Positions 17,658-26,480 of a stretch of 48,302 nucleotides of DNA are shown here, piece after piece; within the stretch, counting starts at the first letter, position 1; the number at the start of each line of letters is the position of its first letter. The DNA comes from Bacillota bacterium (GTDB lineage: Bacteria > Bacillota > Clostridia > Peptostreptococcales > Anaerovoracaceae): contig JAFRYI010000006.1 in the NCBI GenBank assembly GCA_017437745.1, positions 65,964 through 114,265 of the forward strand, in the 5' to 3' direction. Made by a program: the position numbers and the translations under genes. A model generated the notes under the pieces. It worked only from the letters and a program-made list of their open reading frames with translations. It searched no databases and was not told the origin of the DNA.

Positions 17658-20600
17658 ATGCTACAGATCAAAAACGTCAGAAAAGAATACAGAACAGGCA
17701 GCCTCGTCCAGACAGCTCTGGACGGGGTCAGCCTTGCGCTGCGCGAAAGCGAGTTCGTGGCCGTGCTGGGCCCAAGCGGCTCCGGCAAGACCACGCTTCT
17801 TAACGTCATAGGAGGTCTGGACCGCTACGACAGCGGCGACCTTATAATCAACGGTGTTTCCACCAAAAAGTACACCGATCGCGACTGGGACTCCTACAGG
17901 AACCACACGATCGGTTTTGTATTCCAGAGCTATAATCTTATACCTCACCAGAGCGTGCTCGCTAACGTGGAGCTCGCTCTTACCATATCCGGTGTTTCGC
18001 GCTCCGAAAAGAGAAAGAGGGCCGCGGAAGCCCTGGAAAAGGTGGGCCTTGGGGATCAGCTCCATAAAAAGCCCAACCAGATGTCCGGCGGACAGATGCA
18101 GCGCGTAGCCATAGCCCGCGCGCTTGTCAACGACCCGGACATTTTGCTTGCGGACGAACCCACCGGCGCTCTGGACACCCACACCAGCTTACAGATAATG
18201 GAGCTTCTTAAGGAAGTTGCCAGGGACAGGCTGGTGGTGATGGTAACTCACAACCCGGAGCTTGCAAACACGTACGCCACAAGGATAGTGCAGCTGCGCG
18301 ACGGCAGGATAATAAGCGATTCCGACCCGTTCGACCCGGAGGTGGAGACCGAGGCCGTCCACAAGAACCTTGGCCACGCTTCCATGTCCTTCTTTACGGC
18401 GTTGGCGCTGTCGTTCAACAATCTGTGGACCAAGCGCGGCCGCACCATACTTACCGCGTTCGCGGGATCCATAGGCATAATAGGCATAGCGCTGATACTC
18501 TCGCTGTCCAACGGCGTGGACGCGTACATAAAGAACATAGAGGAGGAGACTCTTTCCGAGTATCCTCTTATGATAGAGACCTCCGGCGTGGACTTCTCGG
18601 GAGTCTTCGCGCAGATGGAGGAACAGAGGAACGCCGCCCCCAAGGAAGACGAAGAGGACGCGGCGGAGAAGGAAAAGCCGGAGGCCAGGGAACGCCGCAT
18701 AGCGAACAACATGTTCTCCGGGCTTAAGAGCAACGACCTTGCCTCATTCAAAAAGTACCTGGACGAACACGACGCCCAGGTGATGGCGGACGCCGTGGCC
18801 GTGGAGTACAGCTACCCCGTGTCGCCGCAGATATACCGCCTGGACGAAAAGAAAGGCTACCGCCAGATCCACCCGGACCAGACGCTCAACCAGATGGGAG
18901 TCTCCTACGGGGGCTTCTCCAACTACATAATGATGAACGGCGACTGCTTCTTTGCCCTGCCCGAAAAGGACGAGCTCTACAGAACGCAGTACGAAGTAAA
19001 GGCAGGCCGCTGGCCGGAAAAATACAACGAGCTCGTGATGGTCCTGCCCGGCAGCGGATCCGTAAGCGATACCACGCTGTACGCGCTCGGCCTTAAGGAC
19101 GCGTCCGAACTGGACGACATGATAGACCGCTACATGCGCGGCGAGAGCGTGGAACTGCCCACCGGTCCCATAAACACGTACAAATACGAGGATTTCATGG
19201 GCCTGGAATTCAAACTCGTGGACATATCGCGGCTCTACGAATACGACTCCACCTACGGTGTCTACGTGGACCGCAGCCAGAACCAGGATTACATGCTGAA
19301 GGTCGTAAATGACAGCGAGCCGCTTACGATAGTGGGCGTAGTAAAGCCCGCGGAAGGCGCAAGAGCGTCCATGCTCAGCTTCGGGGTCTGCTACCATCAC
19401 GACCTTGTGGGCTACGTAATGGAGCAGGCCGCGAACAGCGACATAGTAAAGGCCCAGAAGGCCAACAGCAGCATAAACGTATTCACAGGCAAGGAATTCG
19501 GCGAGGAGGACAGGTCGGACTTCGACATGTCCAACCTCTTTACCATAGACCAGGAGGCCATGAGCAAGGCCTTCGGGATAAACACCAACGCCATCAACGT
19601 GGATCTGTCCGGCCTTACGGATCTGGACTATTCGCAGGTAACGATAGATTATTCGCAGATGGATCTGTCCGGGCTGGCGGACATAGACATGACGCCGGTG
19701 GTGCAGGACTTCATGAGCTCCGAAGTGGGCCTGCGGATAGCTTCCGGCAATACGGAGGGCCTGACGCAGGAAGAGATACGCGCGCAGATAAGCAGCTCCA
19801 TGAGCCTTGTTTCCGACGAGATCCAGGCCGTCATGCAGCCGCAGATCAGCAAACTGATGGCGTCCGTGGCAGACCAGCTGTCGGACCAGATCCAGGCAAA
19901 GATGACGGACGCCATGAGGCAGATGGCAGGAAGCATACGCAACGCCTTCTGGGTGGATACGGACGCTTTCGCCAAGGCCATCAAGTTCAACATGAGCCCG
20001 GAGGAACTGAGCGACCTTATGATGTCCATGTCTCAGGACCGCAGGGAGAGCTACGACGGCAACCTCCGCAAGCTCAACAACGCCTCCGAGGACACGCCGT
20101 CCTCCATACTCATCTATCCAAAGGACTTCGAGAGCAAGGGCAGGCTGTCTGCTCTGATCGACACCTACAACTCGGAGGTGAGGGACGCCGGTCAGGACGA
20201 CAAGGTGATAACCTACACGGACTACGTGGCGACCCTGATGTCCTCCGTAACTACGATAGTAAACACCATCAGCTACGTGCTCGTGGCGTTCGTCGCGATA
20301 TCGCTGATAGTGTCTTCCATAATGATAGGCATCATAACCTACATATCCGTTCTGGAGCGCACAAAGGAGATAGGCATTCTGAGGGCAATAGGAGCGTCCA
20401 AACGCAACATCGCGCAGGTGTTCAACGCGGAGACCTTCATCGTCGGTCTTCTGGCGGGCGTCCTGGGCGTCGCGGTGGCGCTGCTGATACTCATACCCGG
20501 AAACGCGCTGATCCACTCGCTTACGGACAACCCGAACGTAAGCGCGGCGCTTCCTGCGTTCGGCGGCATAGCGCTTATCATAATAAGCGTGGTGCTTACC

Positions 20601-20672
20601 GTAATAGGCGGCCTTATACCGTCCGGCAAGGCAGCCAGGAAGGATCCCGTAGCGGCCCTGCGCACGGAATGA
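17658..20672 (+). CDS. MacB-like ABC transporter, ATPase fused to FtsX-type permease
   Basis: A 1004-residue fusion. Residues 1-230 are an ABC ATPase of the LolD/MacB type: Walker [10 protein letters not shown], signature [15 protein letters not shown], Walker [14 protein letters not shown] first membrane helix follows near residues 260-285 ([19 protein letters not shown]). A very large extracytoplasmic part of about 570 residues comes next, then three C-terminal helices ([19 protein letters not shown] onward) with the FtsX motif [23 protein letters not shown]. Such MacB-type proteins move peptides, lipids or lipoproteins or transmit mechanical force rather than import solutes. The big extracellular domain is rich in helices, which fits a coiled stalk. 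The ATG has no strong ribosome site. Confidence 0.85.
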   Translation: MLQIKNVRKEYRTGSLVQTALDGVSLALRESEFVAVLGPSGSGKTTLLNVIGGLDRYDSGDLIINGVSTKKYTDRDWDSYRNHTIGFVFQSYNLIPHQSVLANVELALTISGVSRSEKRKRAAEALEKVGLGDQLHKKPNQMSGGQMQRVAIARALVNDPDILLADEPTGALDTHTSLQIMELLKEVARDRLVVMVTHNPELANTYATRIVQLRDGRIISDSDPFDPEVETEAVHKNLGHASMSFFTALALSFNNLWTKRGRTILTAFAGSIGIIGIALILSLSNGVDAYIKNIEEETLSEYPLMIETSGVDFSGVFAQMEEQRNAAPKEDEEDAAEKEKPEARERRIANNMFSGLKSNDLASFKKYLDEHDAQVMADAVAVEYSYPVSPQIYRLDEKKGYRQIHPDQTLNQMGVSYGGFSNYIMMNGDCFFALPEKDELYRTQYEVKAGRWPEKYNELVMVLPGSGSVSDTTLYALGLKDASELDDMIDRYMRGESVELPTGPINTYKYEDFMGLEFKLVDISRLYEYDSTYGVYVDRSQNQDYMLKVVNDSEPLTIVGVVKPAEGARASMLSFGVCYHHDLVGYVMEQAANSDIVKAQKANSSINVFTGKEFGEEDRSDFDMSNLFTIDQEAMSKAFGINTNAINVDLSGLTDLDYSQVTIDYSQMDLSGLADIDMTPVVQDFMSSEVGLRIASGNTEGLTQEEIRAQISSSMSLVSDEIQAVMQPQISKLMASVADQLSDQIQAKMTDAMRQMAGSIRNAFWVDTDAFAKAIKFNMSPEELSDLMMSMSQDRRESYDGNLRKLNNASEDTPSSILIYPKDFESKGRLSALIDTYNSEVRDAGQDDKVITYTDYVATLMSSVTTIVNTISYVLVAFVAISLIVSSIMIGIITYISVLERTKEIGILRAIGASKRNIAQVFNAETFIVGLLAGVLGVAVALLILIPGNALIHSLTDNPNVSAALPAFGGIALIIISVVLTVIGGLIPSGKAARKDPVAALRTE

Positions 20673-20729
20673 TCCGACGGACTGAAACGCGCGGCTTACA
20701 TCCCGCCCGATCAAATAAAATCAGGAGTT

Positions 20730-22118
20730 ATGTTTTTGAAAAGTAAATTATTACCGGTAAATCTGATCAAGAGACTGATCGTTTTCTGCGTAGGTCAGTT
20801 CATCCTTGCTGTCTCCGTAGTTCTGGCGGCGCGCTCGGCTCTGGGCGCAAGTCCGACCACGGCGATACCCAACGTCATCTACAACATACTGCTCAGCAAA
20901 GGCATAACGAACATAGGGCTGGGCATGCTCACCACCGGTGTTTACATCATATTCATGCTCGTGCAGCTGCTGCTCCTGCGCAAGGACTTCAAGCCGTACA
21001 TGCTTCTGGAGATAGTCGTGTCGCTGCTGTTCGGCTACTTCATATCCGCGGCGCAGGCGCTGCTGGCTCCGCTTCCGGATCCCGTCGGCTACGCGGGCAG
21101 GCTGGTGTATCTCATAGTCTGCATTCCCATAGTCGCGCTGGGCGTCGTCGTGTACGTGTCCGCGCAGCTGGTATCCGCTCCGGCGGAGGGTGTTACGGCC
21201 GCGATGTCGGCAAAGATAGGCTGGCCCATACCAAAATGCAAACTGATCTTCGATTCCACGGTCGTCGTAATAGCCGCGGTGATATCGCTTTTATTCTTCC
21301 GCGGTCTTTCGGGCGTCAGGGAAGGCACCATAATACTTGCGCTCCTGGTAGGTCCTGTGATGAAACCGATCATCAGCCTGATCCAGAAGCCTCTCATGGA
21401 GTTCTGCGGAACCCAGACCAAACGCGCGGCAGCAATGGCACAGGCGGAGGCTGCGGCCTTCGACCCCGGCAAACTTATCATAACAGTGGACTGGGAATTC
21501 GGTTCCGGCGGCGATCTGCTTGCCCGCGACCTTGCCGAAAAGCTAGGCGCCAAGGTCTATTCCAACGACGAGATAGTAGGAATGGAGATAGAGGAATCCG
21601 GTCTTCCGGAGCGCTTCGTAACGGAGCACGAAAAGCTCATGAGGCACAGCGCCGTCTACGATTATTCCACCTACGCGTACATGATACAGCAGGATCTGGA
21701 TCCGCTGGACGAGCTGTACGCGGCGCAGGTAAGGGTGCTGCGCAGGATAGCGCAGGAGGAAAAGTGCGCCGTCATTCTGGGGCACTGCGGAAACTACATA
21801 CTCCGCGACGACCCCAACTGCTTCAAGCTGTTCATCCACGCGGCCCGCTCCGCGAGAGTAGCGCGTTCGGAGGCCCGACACAACATAAGCGGGGAAGAGG
21901 CGGAAAAAGCCATGCACGCCACCAACCGTTCCCGTTCCAAGTATCATCAGGACTTTACCGGCGAGATGTGGGGCCAGGCGCGCTATTACGATATGACCAT
22001 AAGCACCACGGGGTTCACCAAGCCAAACAGCCTGCCTCTGGTCCTGGACGCCGTAGAGCGCTGGAAGGCCGGAAAGAGCGCCGTGCAGGTAAGCTCGGAC
22101 ACCGCGAAGAAACAGTAG
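20730..22118 (+). CDS. YczE/DUF6198-like membrane domain fused to cytidylate-kinase-like domain
   Basis: A 462-residue two-part protein. Residues 1 to about 230 contain five or so membrane helices and resemble the YczE/YitT-like DUF6198 family (RLIVFCVGQFILAVSVVLAA, then an SPTTAIPNVI segment). Residues 250-440 match the cytidylate-kinase-like family: IITVDWEFGSGGDLLARDLA with a variant P-loop, AKVYSNDEIV, and AVILGHCGNYILRDD. The kinase part is the form found alone in many Clostridia, whose activity on CMP is unproven. An AGGAG lies only two bases before ATG 20730; the TTG at codon 3 (20736) has better spacing and may be the true start. No neighbour explains it. Confidence 0.75.
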   Translation: MFLKSKLLPVNLIKRLIVFCVGQFILAVSVVLAARSALGASPTTAIPNVIYNILLSKGITNIGLGMLTTGVYIIFMLVQLLLLRKDFKPYMLLEIVVSLLFGYFISAAQALLAPLPDPVGYAGRLVYLIVCIPIVALGVVVYVSAQLVSAPAEGVTAAMSAKIGWPIPKCKLIFDSTVVVIAAVISLLFFRGLSGVREGTIILALLVGPVMKPIISLIQKPLMEFCGTQTKRAAAMAQAEAAAFDPGKLIITVDWEFGSGGDLLARDLAEKLGAKVYSNDEIVGMEIEESGLPERFVTEHEKLMRHSAVYDYSTYAYMIQQDLDPLDELYAAQVRVLRRIAQEEKCAVILGHCGNYILRDDPNCFKLFIHAARSARVARSEARHNISGEEAEKAMHATNRSRSKYHQDFTGEMWGQARYYDMTISTTGFTKPNSLPLVLDAVERWKAGKSAVQVSSDTAKKQ

Positions 22119-22146
22119 GACCGGGCCGATTTTTAGCATAAAAGAA

Positions 22147-22176
22147 CTGACAACAACTGTTGTTTTATAGTATAAT
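22147..22176 (+). promoter_or_regulatory. Candidate promoter of the carboxypeptidase gene
   Basis: CTGACA (22147-22152), 18-bp spacer, TATAAT (22171-22176). The spacer contains a short inverted repeat AACAA-CTG-TTGTT that could be an operator. Confidence 0.5.
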
Positions 22177-22219
22177 ATTCTGAAATAATCTTTACCGGAT
22201 CAAAGGGGAAAAGGGATCT

Positions 22220-23143
22220 ATGGCAAGATATAAAAAGAAGAGCGGTTCGCTGGGAGCCGTGGCTCTGATCGTTCTTGCGGCGATGGTTCTGTCGTCCGTA
22301 ATAGGCGTGGCGCTCGGAAACAGCGAGACCGGCAAGACGCCTTCGGGCACGCCTGCCAATACTGTGGAACCGTCCGGAACGCCTTCCGGAAATACGGTGG
22401 AACCCGGGGGCAACGAACCGGGCGGAAGCGATCCGCAGAACGGCGGAGAACAGACGGACAAGCCGTCCTCGCCGAAGGAAACGGCGCTTTCCAGGCAGGA
22501 CTTTACGATAGACCCGGCCACGGGCCTTGCCAAGGAGATAAAGGTGGTAGACGACAACTACATGCTGCTCGTAAACCGCACCCATCCTCTGGCCCAGATG
22601 TATAAACCGGACGACATGGTAACGGTCAAGTACACCGTTTCCGGAGTCGGAGTAAAAGGCGAGACGGACCAGCTCCGCAAAGTCGCCGCCGAAGCTTTCG
22701 AATCGATGGTGGAAGCAGCTGCCGCGCAGGAGATAAACATAAAGATGCGCACCGGCTATAGGTCCTACGAGTATCAGAGGGACCGCCTCTATAACCCGGA
22801 GGTAAAGAACAAGGGCGAGGCAGAGGCTAATAAGTCCACCGCGAAACCCGGCCAGTCGGAGCATCAGACAGGTCTGGCTCTGGACGTAGGCGGAGAGTCC
22901 CAGAAATACGCTCTTTCCTACGAGTTCGGCGAGACCAAAGAGGGCAAATGGGTGGCTGAGCACTGCCACGAGTTCGGATTCATAATCCGCTACGTGGACG
23001 GCACCAAGAAGGAGCCCGGCAAGCTTACCGGCTACGTGTTCGAGCCCTGGCACATACGCTACATAGGCGTCGAGGCCGCGACTGAGATGCATCAGCATGG
23101 CGGCAGCCTTACCTACGAGGAATATTTAGGTATTTTAGATTAA
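22220..23143 (+). CDS. VanY-type D-alanyl-D-alanine carboxypeptidase (peptidase M15B)
   Basis: A 307-residue envelope enzyme that trims the terminal D-Ala of peptidoglycan stem peptides. A membrane anchor or signal helix lies near residues 12-35. It is followed by a Pro/Gly/Thr/Glu-rich linker (residues 38-90) and the catalytic domain. The zinc signature [10 protein letters not shown] gives H215 and D222, and EPWHIRYIG gives the third ligand H278 with the catalytic glutamate three residues earlier. This matches VanY/DacY M15B enzymes. No vancomycin-resistance genes are near, so a housekeeping wall-remodelling role is more likely. A promoter lies upstream. Confidence 0.9.
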   Translation: MARYKKKSGSLGAVALIVLAAMVLSSVIGVALGNSETGKTPSGTPANTVEPSGTPSGNTVEPGGNEPGGSDPQNGGEQTDKPSSPKETALSRQDFTIDPATGLAKEIKVVDDNYMLLVNRTHPLAQMYKPDDMVTVKYTVSGVGVKGETDQLRKVAAEAFESMVEAAAAQEINIKMRTGYRSYEYQRDRLYNPEVKNKGEAEANKSTAKPGQSEHQTGLALDVGGESQKYALSYEFGETKEGKWVAEHCHEFGFIIRYVDGTKKEPGKLTGYVFEPWHIRYIGVEAATEMHQHGGSLTYEEYLGILD

Positions 23144-23163
23144 TCATACAGATCGGAGGAGCA

Positions 23164-24660
23164 ATGGCACAGTATTTCAACGAACCTTCAAGGACCTTCA
23201 GCGAGTACCTTCTGGTGCCCGGTTACACCGGCCCGGACTGCATGCCGGCAAACGTGGACCTGTCCACGCCGCTGGTAAAGTTCAGGAAAGGCGAAGAGCC
23301 GGAACTTAAGCTGAACATCCCAATGACTTCGGCCATAATGCAGTCGGTATCAGGCGTAAAGCTGGCTGTGGCGCTCGCCCAGGAAGGCGGCATCTCGTTC
23401 ATATTCGGCTCGCAGACTGCGGAGAACGAGGCGGCCATGGTGGCAAGGGTCAAGGCAACAAAGGCAGGGTTCGTTCCTTCGGATTCCAACGTCCGTCCGG
23501 ACCAGACCCTTGCGGACGTAGTCTTCCTTAAGGAAAAGACGGGCCACTCCACCGTAGCTGTTACCGAGGACGGAACACCGGACGGCAAGCTTCTGGGAAT
23601 AATCACCAGCCGCGACTACCGCGTAAGCCGCATGGATCCTGCAACGCCGGTGTCCACGTTCATGACCCCGGTAGATAAGCTTATATGCGCCAGGGAAGGC
23701 GTAAGCCTTGCCGAGGCCAACGACATACTCTGGGACAACAAGCTCAACCAGCTGCCTGTTCTGGCAGAGGACGGAAGGCTTCTGTACTTCGTGTTCCGCA
23801 AGGACTACGACGCTCACAAGAGCAACCCCATGGAGCTTCTGGACAGCAAGAAGCGCTACATAGTAGGCGCCGGGATCAACACCCGCGACTACGAGACCCG
23901 CGTTCCTCTCCTGGTAGAGGCAGGCGTGGACGTGCTATGCATAGACTCTTCCGAGGGCTACACAGCGTGGCAGCAGAGGACTCTGGACTGGATCCACGAG
24001 AACTATCCCGGAATGAGGGTAGGCGCAGGCAACGTAGTGGACGCCGAGGGCTTCCGCTTCCTGGCTAAGGCCGGCGCGGACTTCATAAAGGTAGGCATAG
24101 GCGGCGGCTCCATCTGCATAACCCGTGAGACCAAGGGCATAGGCCGCGGCCAGGCGACCGCCGTAATAGAGGTCGCTCAGGCACGCAACGAATACTTCAA
24201 GGAGACCGGCGAGTACATTCCCATCTGCTCCGACGGCGGCATAGTCTACGACTATCACATGGCGCTGGCGCTGGCGATGGGCGCGGACTTCCTGATGCTG
24301 GGCCGCTACTTCTCCAGATTCGACGAGTCCCCCACGGACAAGCTCCTGGTTAACGGCACCTACGTTAAGGAATACTGGGGCGAGGGCAGCAACAGGGCCC
24401 GCAACTGGCAGCGCTACGACCTTGGCGGCGACAAGAAGCTCAGCTTCGAAGAAGGCGTGGATTCCTACGTCCCGTACGCAGGACCGCTTTCGGACGGCGT
24501 GCGTCAGAGCCTCGCGAAGGTGCGCTCCACCATGTGCAACGTCGGCGCGCTCACCATCAAGGAACTGCAGGACAAGGCCAAGCTGACGCTTGTATCCGCC
24601 ACTTCCATAGTTGAGGGCGGCGCTCACGACGTAATACTCAAGAGTAGCGTCAATAAGTAA
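23164..24660 (+). CDS. guaB: IMP dehydrogenase, Tritrichomonas-like subtype
   Basis: IMPDH oxidises IMP to XMP with NAD+, the committed step to guanine nucleotides. The 498-residue protein has the TIM barrel interrupted by CBS modules (about residues 100-220). The catalytic loop has [18 protein letters not shown] with the nucleophile C318; the flap holds NWQRYDLGG with R417-Y418. From memory, these positions and large parts of the sequence match the parasite Tritrichomonas foetus enzyme (C319, R418-Y419) much better than the common bacterial form, whose loop reads GPGSICTTR. A GGAGGA ribosome site precedes the ATG; the gene follows the carboxypeptidase by 20 bp. The enzyme call is certain; the subtype claim rests on recollection and should be aligned. 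Confidence 0.95.
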   Translation: MAQYFNEPSRTFSEYLLVPGYTGPDCMPANVDLSTPLVKFRKGEEPELKLNIPMTSAIMQSVSGVKLAVALAQEGGISFIFGSQTAENEAAMVARVKATKAGFVPSDSNVRPDQTLADVVFLKEKTGHSTVAVTEDGTPDGKLLGIITSRDYRVSRMDPATPVSTFMTPVDKLICAREGVSLAEANDILWDNKLNQLPVLAEDGRLLYFVFRKDYDAHKSNPMELLDSKKRYIVGAGINTRDYETRVPLLVEAGVDVLCIDSSEGYTAWQQRTLDWIHENYPGMRVGAGNVVDAEGFRFLAKAGADFIKVGIGGGSICITRETKGIGRGQATAVIEVAQARNEYFKETGEYIPICSDGGIVYDYHMALALAMGADFLMLGRYFSRFDESPTDKLLVNGTYVKEYWGEGSNRARNWQRYDLGGDKKLSFEEGVDSYVPYAGPLSDGVRQSLAKVRSTMCNVGALTIKELQDKAKLTLVSATSIVEGGAHDVILKSSVNK

Positions 24661-24707
24661 GCCGTTATTCTGCACTTACTATTAAACGTATTCAGACCAT
24701 TAATCTT

Positions 24708-24877
24708 GCCGCGGTCTGCGTTATTATTCTCTCAGCCCACTCCGCGGCTTCACGCCGAGCCTTTTTGAGGCTTTTATCCGGTCGGCTCGTACCTAACGGC
24801 CTCCCGGAAAAGCCTTAGCAAAAAGTCTCTGCTGCCGCTCCGAAGCGCTTCGATAATAATAACGCGCAGACCGCGGC
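24708..24877. repeat. 170-bp inverted-repeat element between guaB and guaA
   Basis: The arms GCCGCGGTCTGCGTTATTATT (21 bases, first 20 shown as GCCGCGGTCTGCGTTATTAT) and the complementary arm at 24855-24877 pair almost perfectly with a 2-base bulge. Inside, GGCTTTTATCCGG and CCGGAAAAGCC form a second stem, and CGAAGCGCTTCG (24841-24852) is a perfect palindrome. The rest of the 270-bp gap holds no gene. It could be a MITE-like element, a cruciform or a folded 5' leader of guaA; it does not match the purine riboswitch consensus, and it has no T-run for a terminator. Confidence 0.7.
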
Positions 24878-24930
24878 ATATATTATTTAGGTTAAACATC
24901 ATTCATATACAGTTTTATAGGAGTACGAAA

Positions 24931-25917
24931 ATGTCAGATGTAAGACCGGAAAACATGAAACGCATCAACACTCCGGAGCTTGCTAACGCCTTCATAGAGG
25001 AGCAGCTCGCGGAGATCAACAGGCAGGTAGGTCCGGACGGCAAGGTGCTGCTGGCGCTCTCCGGAGGCGTGGATTCCTCCGTATGCGCGGCGCTCATAGC
25101 CAAGGCCATAGGCAAGCGCCTTACCTGCGTGCACGTAAACCACGGACTGCTGCGCAAGGGCGAGCCGGAGCAGGTATGCAAGGTGTTCGGCGAGCAGTTC
25201 GACCTTAACCTTATCTACGTAGACGCTGTGGACCGCTTCCTGGACGCTCTGGCCGGAGTATCCGACCCGGAGACCAAGCGTAAGATAATAGGCCGCATCT
25301 TCATAGAGGTGTTCGGCGAGGAAGCCCGCAAGTTGGAAGGCATAAAGTTCCTGGGCCAGGGCACAATCTATCCGGACATCCTGGAATCCAAGGACGGAAT
25401 CAAGGCTCACCACAACGTGGGCGGCCTGCCGGAAGACATGCAGAGCTTCGAGCTGGTAGAGCCCGTAAAGCTGCTCTACAAGGACGAGGTCCGCGTAGTA
25501 GGCAAGGCTCTCGGCCTTCCTGACAACATGGTATACAGGCAGCCGTTCCCCGGTCCCGGACTGGGCGTTCGCTGCGTAGGCGCCATCACCCGCGACAGGC
25601 TGGAGGCAGTCCGCGAGTCCGACGCCATCCTCCGCGAGGAGTTCGCAAAGGCAGGCCTTGAGGGCAAGGTATGGCAGTACTTTACCGTTGTGCCCGACTT
25701 CAAGTCCACAGGCATAAAGAACGGCAAGCGTACCTTCGACTGGCCCTGCATAATCCGCGCCATCAACACCACGGACGTTGTGGAAGTTACCGTTGAGCAT
25801 CTGGATCCGAAGCTGATCGACCATCTGGTACAGCGCATCACCACCGAGGTCCCCGGCATCAACCGCGTCCTCTTCGACTACACACCCAAGCCCCCGGCCA
25901 CGGTGGAATACGAGTAG
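24931..25917 (+). CDS. guaA: GMP synthetase, ATP-pyrophosphatase subunit only (no glutaminase domain)
   Basis: GMP synthetase amidates XMP to GMP. Usual bacterial GuaA has about 510 residues with an N-terminal glutamine amidotransferase. This protein has only 328 residues and starts just before the ATP-PPase domain (LALSGGVDSSVCAALIAK near residue 45). The XMP-binding/dimerisation domain with HHNVGGLPED and RQPFPGPGLGVRC follows and ends TVEYE normally. Nothing like an amidotransferase domain is found upstream in the 270-bp gap. It must either use free ammonia or pair with a separate GATase, as in archaea. It lies next to guaB. Its 3' end is the apparent insertion point of the mobile element. 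Confidence 0.93.
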   Translation: MSDVRPENMKRINTPELANAFIEEQLAEINRQVGPDGKVLLALSGGVDSSVCAALIAKAIGKRLTCVHVNHGLLRKGEPEQVCKVFGEQFDLNLIYVDAVDRFLDALAGVSDPETKRKIIGRIFIEVFGEEARKLEGIKFLGQGTIYPDILESKDGIKAHHNVGGLPEDMQSFELVEPVKLLYKDEVRVVGKALGLPDNMVYRQPFPGPGLGVRCVGAITRDRLEAVRESDAILREEFAKAGLEGKVWQYFTVVPDFKSTGIKNGKRTFDWPCIIRAINTTDVVEVTVEHLDPKLIDHLVQRITTEVPGINRVLFDYTPKPPATVEYE

Positions 25918-25922
25918 TACTC

Positions 25923-26063
25923 AGTGGCTTGACCGAAAAACAAAACCTTGAAATTTCAACGGGTTCCGGACTCAAAACGACAAAAAATCAAAGTCAAAAA
26001 AGGCCCGTGATACCATTTGATACCAAACGCAGATTTTTGTGAGTAATTTCTAAGTGGCTTGAC
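25923..26063. repeat. Two 11-bp direct repeats next to guaA stop (possible attL region)
   Basis: AGTGGCTTGAC occurs at 25923-25933 and again at 26053-26063, six and 136 bp behind the guaA stop. It could mark an attachment core or an earlier insertion boundary; only comparison with an empty site can tell. Confidence 0.45.
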
Positions 26064-26167
26064 TGCCCCTGCTTTTCCCAAAATCGATGGGAAGGCAGGG
26101 GCTTTTTATTGTTTCATTATTCTTTTCTACGAACAAGCCAGTTATTCCATGATACCAAGTGATACCA
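26008..26167. promoter_or_regulatory. Two phased TGATACCA repeat pairs (candidate integrase/excisionase arm sites)
   Basis: TGATACCA occurs at 26008-26015 and 26018-26025, and again at 26150-26157 and 26160-26167. Within each pair the period is exactly 10 bp, one helix turn, and the pairs lie 142 bp apart around a terminator. This design fits direct-repeat arm sites bound by the integrase N-terminal domain or by an excisionase in att DNA. Function is inferred from pattern and position. Confidence 0.6.
26065..26107 (+). terminator. Strong terminator behind guaA
   Basis: GCCCCTGC and GCAGGGGC, with the inner pair TTCCCA and TGGGAA, form a long stem followed by TTTTTATT. It would stop guaA transcription from entering the element and lies between the two TGATACCA pairs. 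Confidence 0.92.
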
Positions 26168-26181
26168 CATTTTTTTTAGGC

Positions 26182-26229
26182 AGGGGGGCAACTTTTACCC
26201 CTCCTTATCTCCGAATATATGAGAGGGTT
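26182..26229. repeat. 48-bp direct repeat, copy 1
   Basis: This stretch, beginning AGGGGGGCAACTTTTACCCC, recurs at 27993-28040 with 45 of 48 bases the same. The copies bracket the xis-int-small-gene unit. The sequence can also form a weak hairpin with its ACCCC and GGGT ends. Role unknown. Confidence 0.85.
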
Positions 26230-26264
26230 ACAGGGACCTTCGAGTATATGAGGAGGAAAAGAAA

Positions 26265-26477
26265 ATGGCAGACAGTATTTTCATGAAAGCAGAAGAGATA
26301 ATGAAAGCTCTTGGTGTTTCCCAGTCAGAAGCATACAGGATCATAAAAAGGCTCAATGAGGAATTGAAAGAAAAAGGTTATATGGTCGTGTCCGGCCGCG
26401 TGAGCCGTCGTTATCTTGAAGAAAAGATCTACGGATACAAAGACTGCGCGGCAAAGGACCAAGCGCGGGAGGTGTAA
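26265..26477 (+). CDS. Excisionase-like helix-turn-helix protein
   Basis: A 70-residue protein with a helix-turn-helix of the excisionase/MerR-like kind: MKAEEIMKALGVSQSEAYRI and a recognition helix IKRLNEELKEKG, then the wing VSGRVSRRYLEEKIYG. Such proteins bend att DNA and steer the integrase toward excision. GAGGAGG lies just before the ATG. It ends four bases before the integrase start, the classic xis-int pairing. It may also bind the TGATACCA pairs upstream. Regulator rather than excisionase is possible, but the position favours excision control. Confidence 0.8.
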   Translation: MADSIFMKAEEIMKALGVSQSEAYRIIKRLNEELKEKGYMVVSGRVSRRYLEEKIYGYKDCAAKDQAREV

Positions 26478-26480
26478 CAG

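Noticed and set aside
18744..20714. 656-codon minus-strand frame opposite the MacB-like gene
   Set aside because: The plus-strand product has ABC and FtsX motifs; the antisense product has none.
24661..24930. Purine riboswitch between guaB and guaA
   Set aside because: No match to the conserved loop sequences of purine riboswitches; the structure is a long inverted repeat instead.
26059..26286. 75-codon frame before the excisionase gene
   Set aside because: It crosses a strong terminator, the TGATACCA pairs and the 48-bp repeat, and has no ribosome site.
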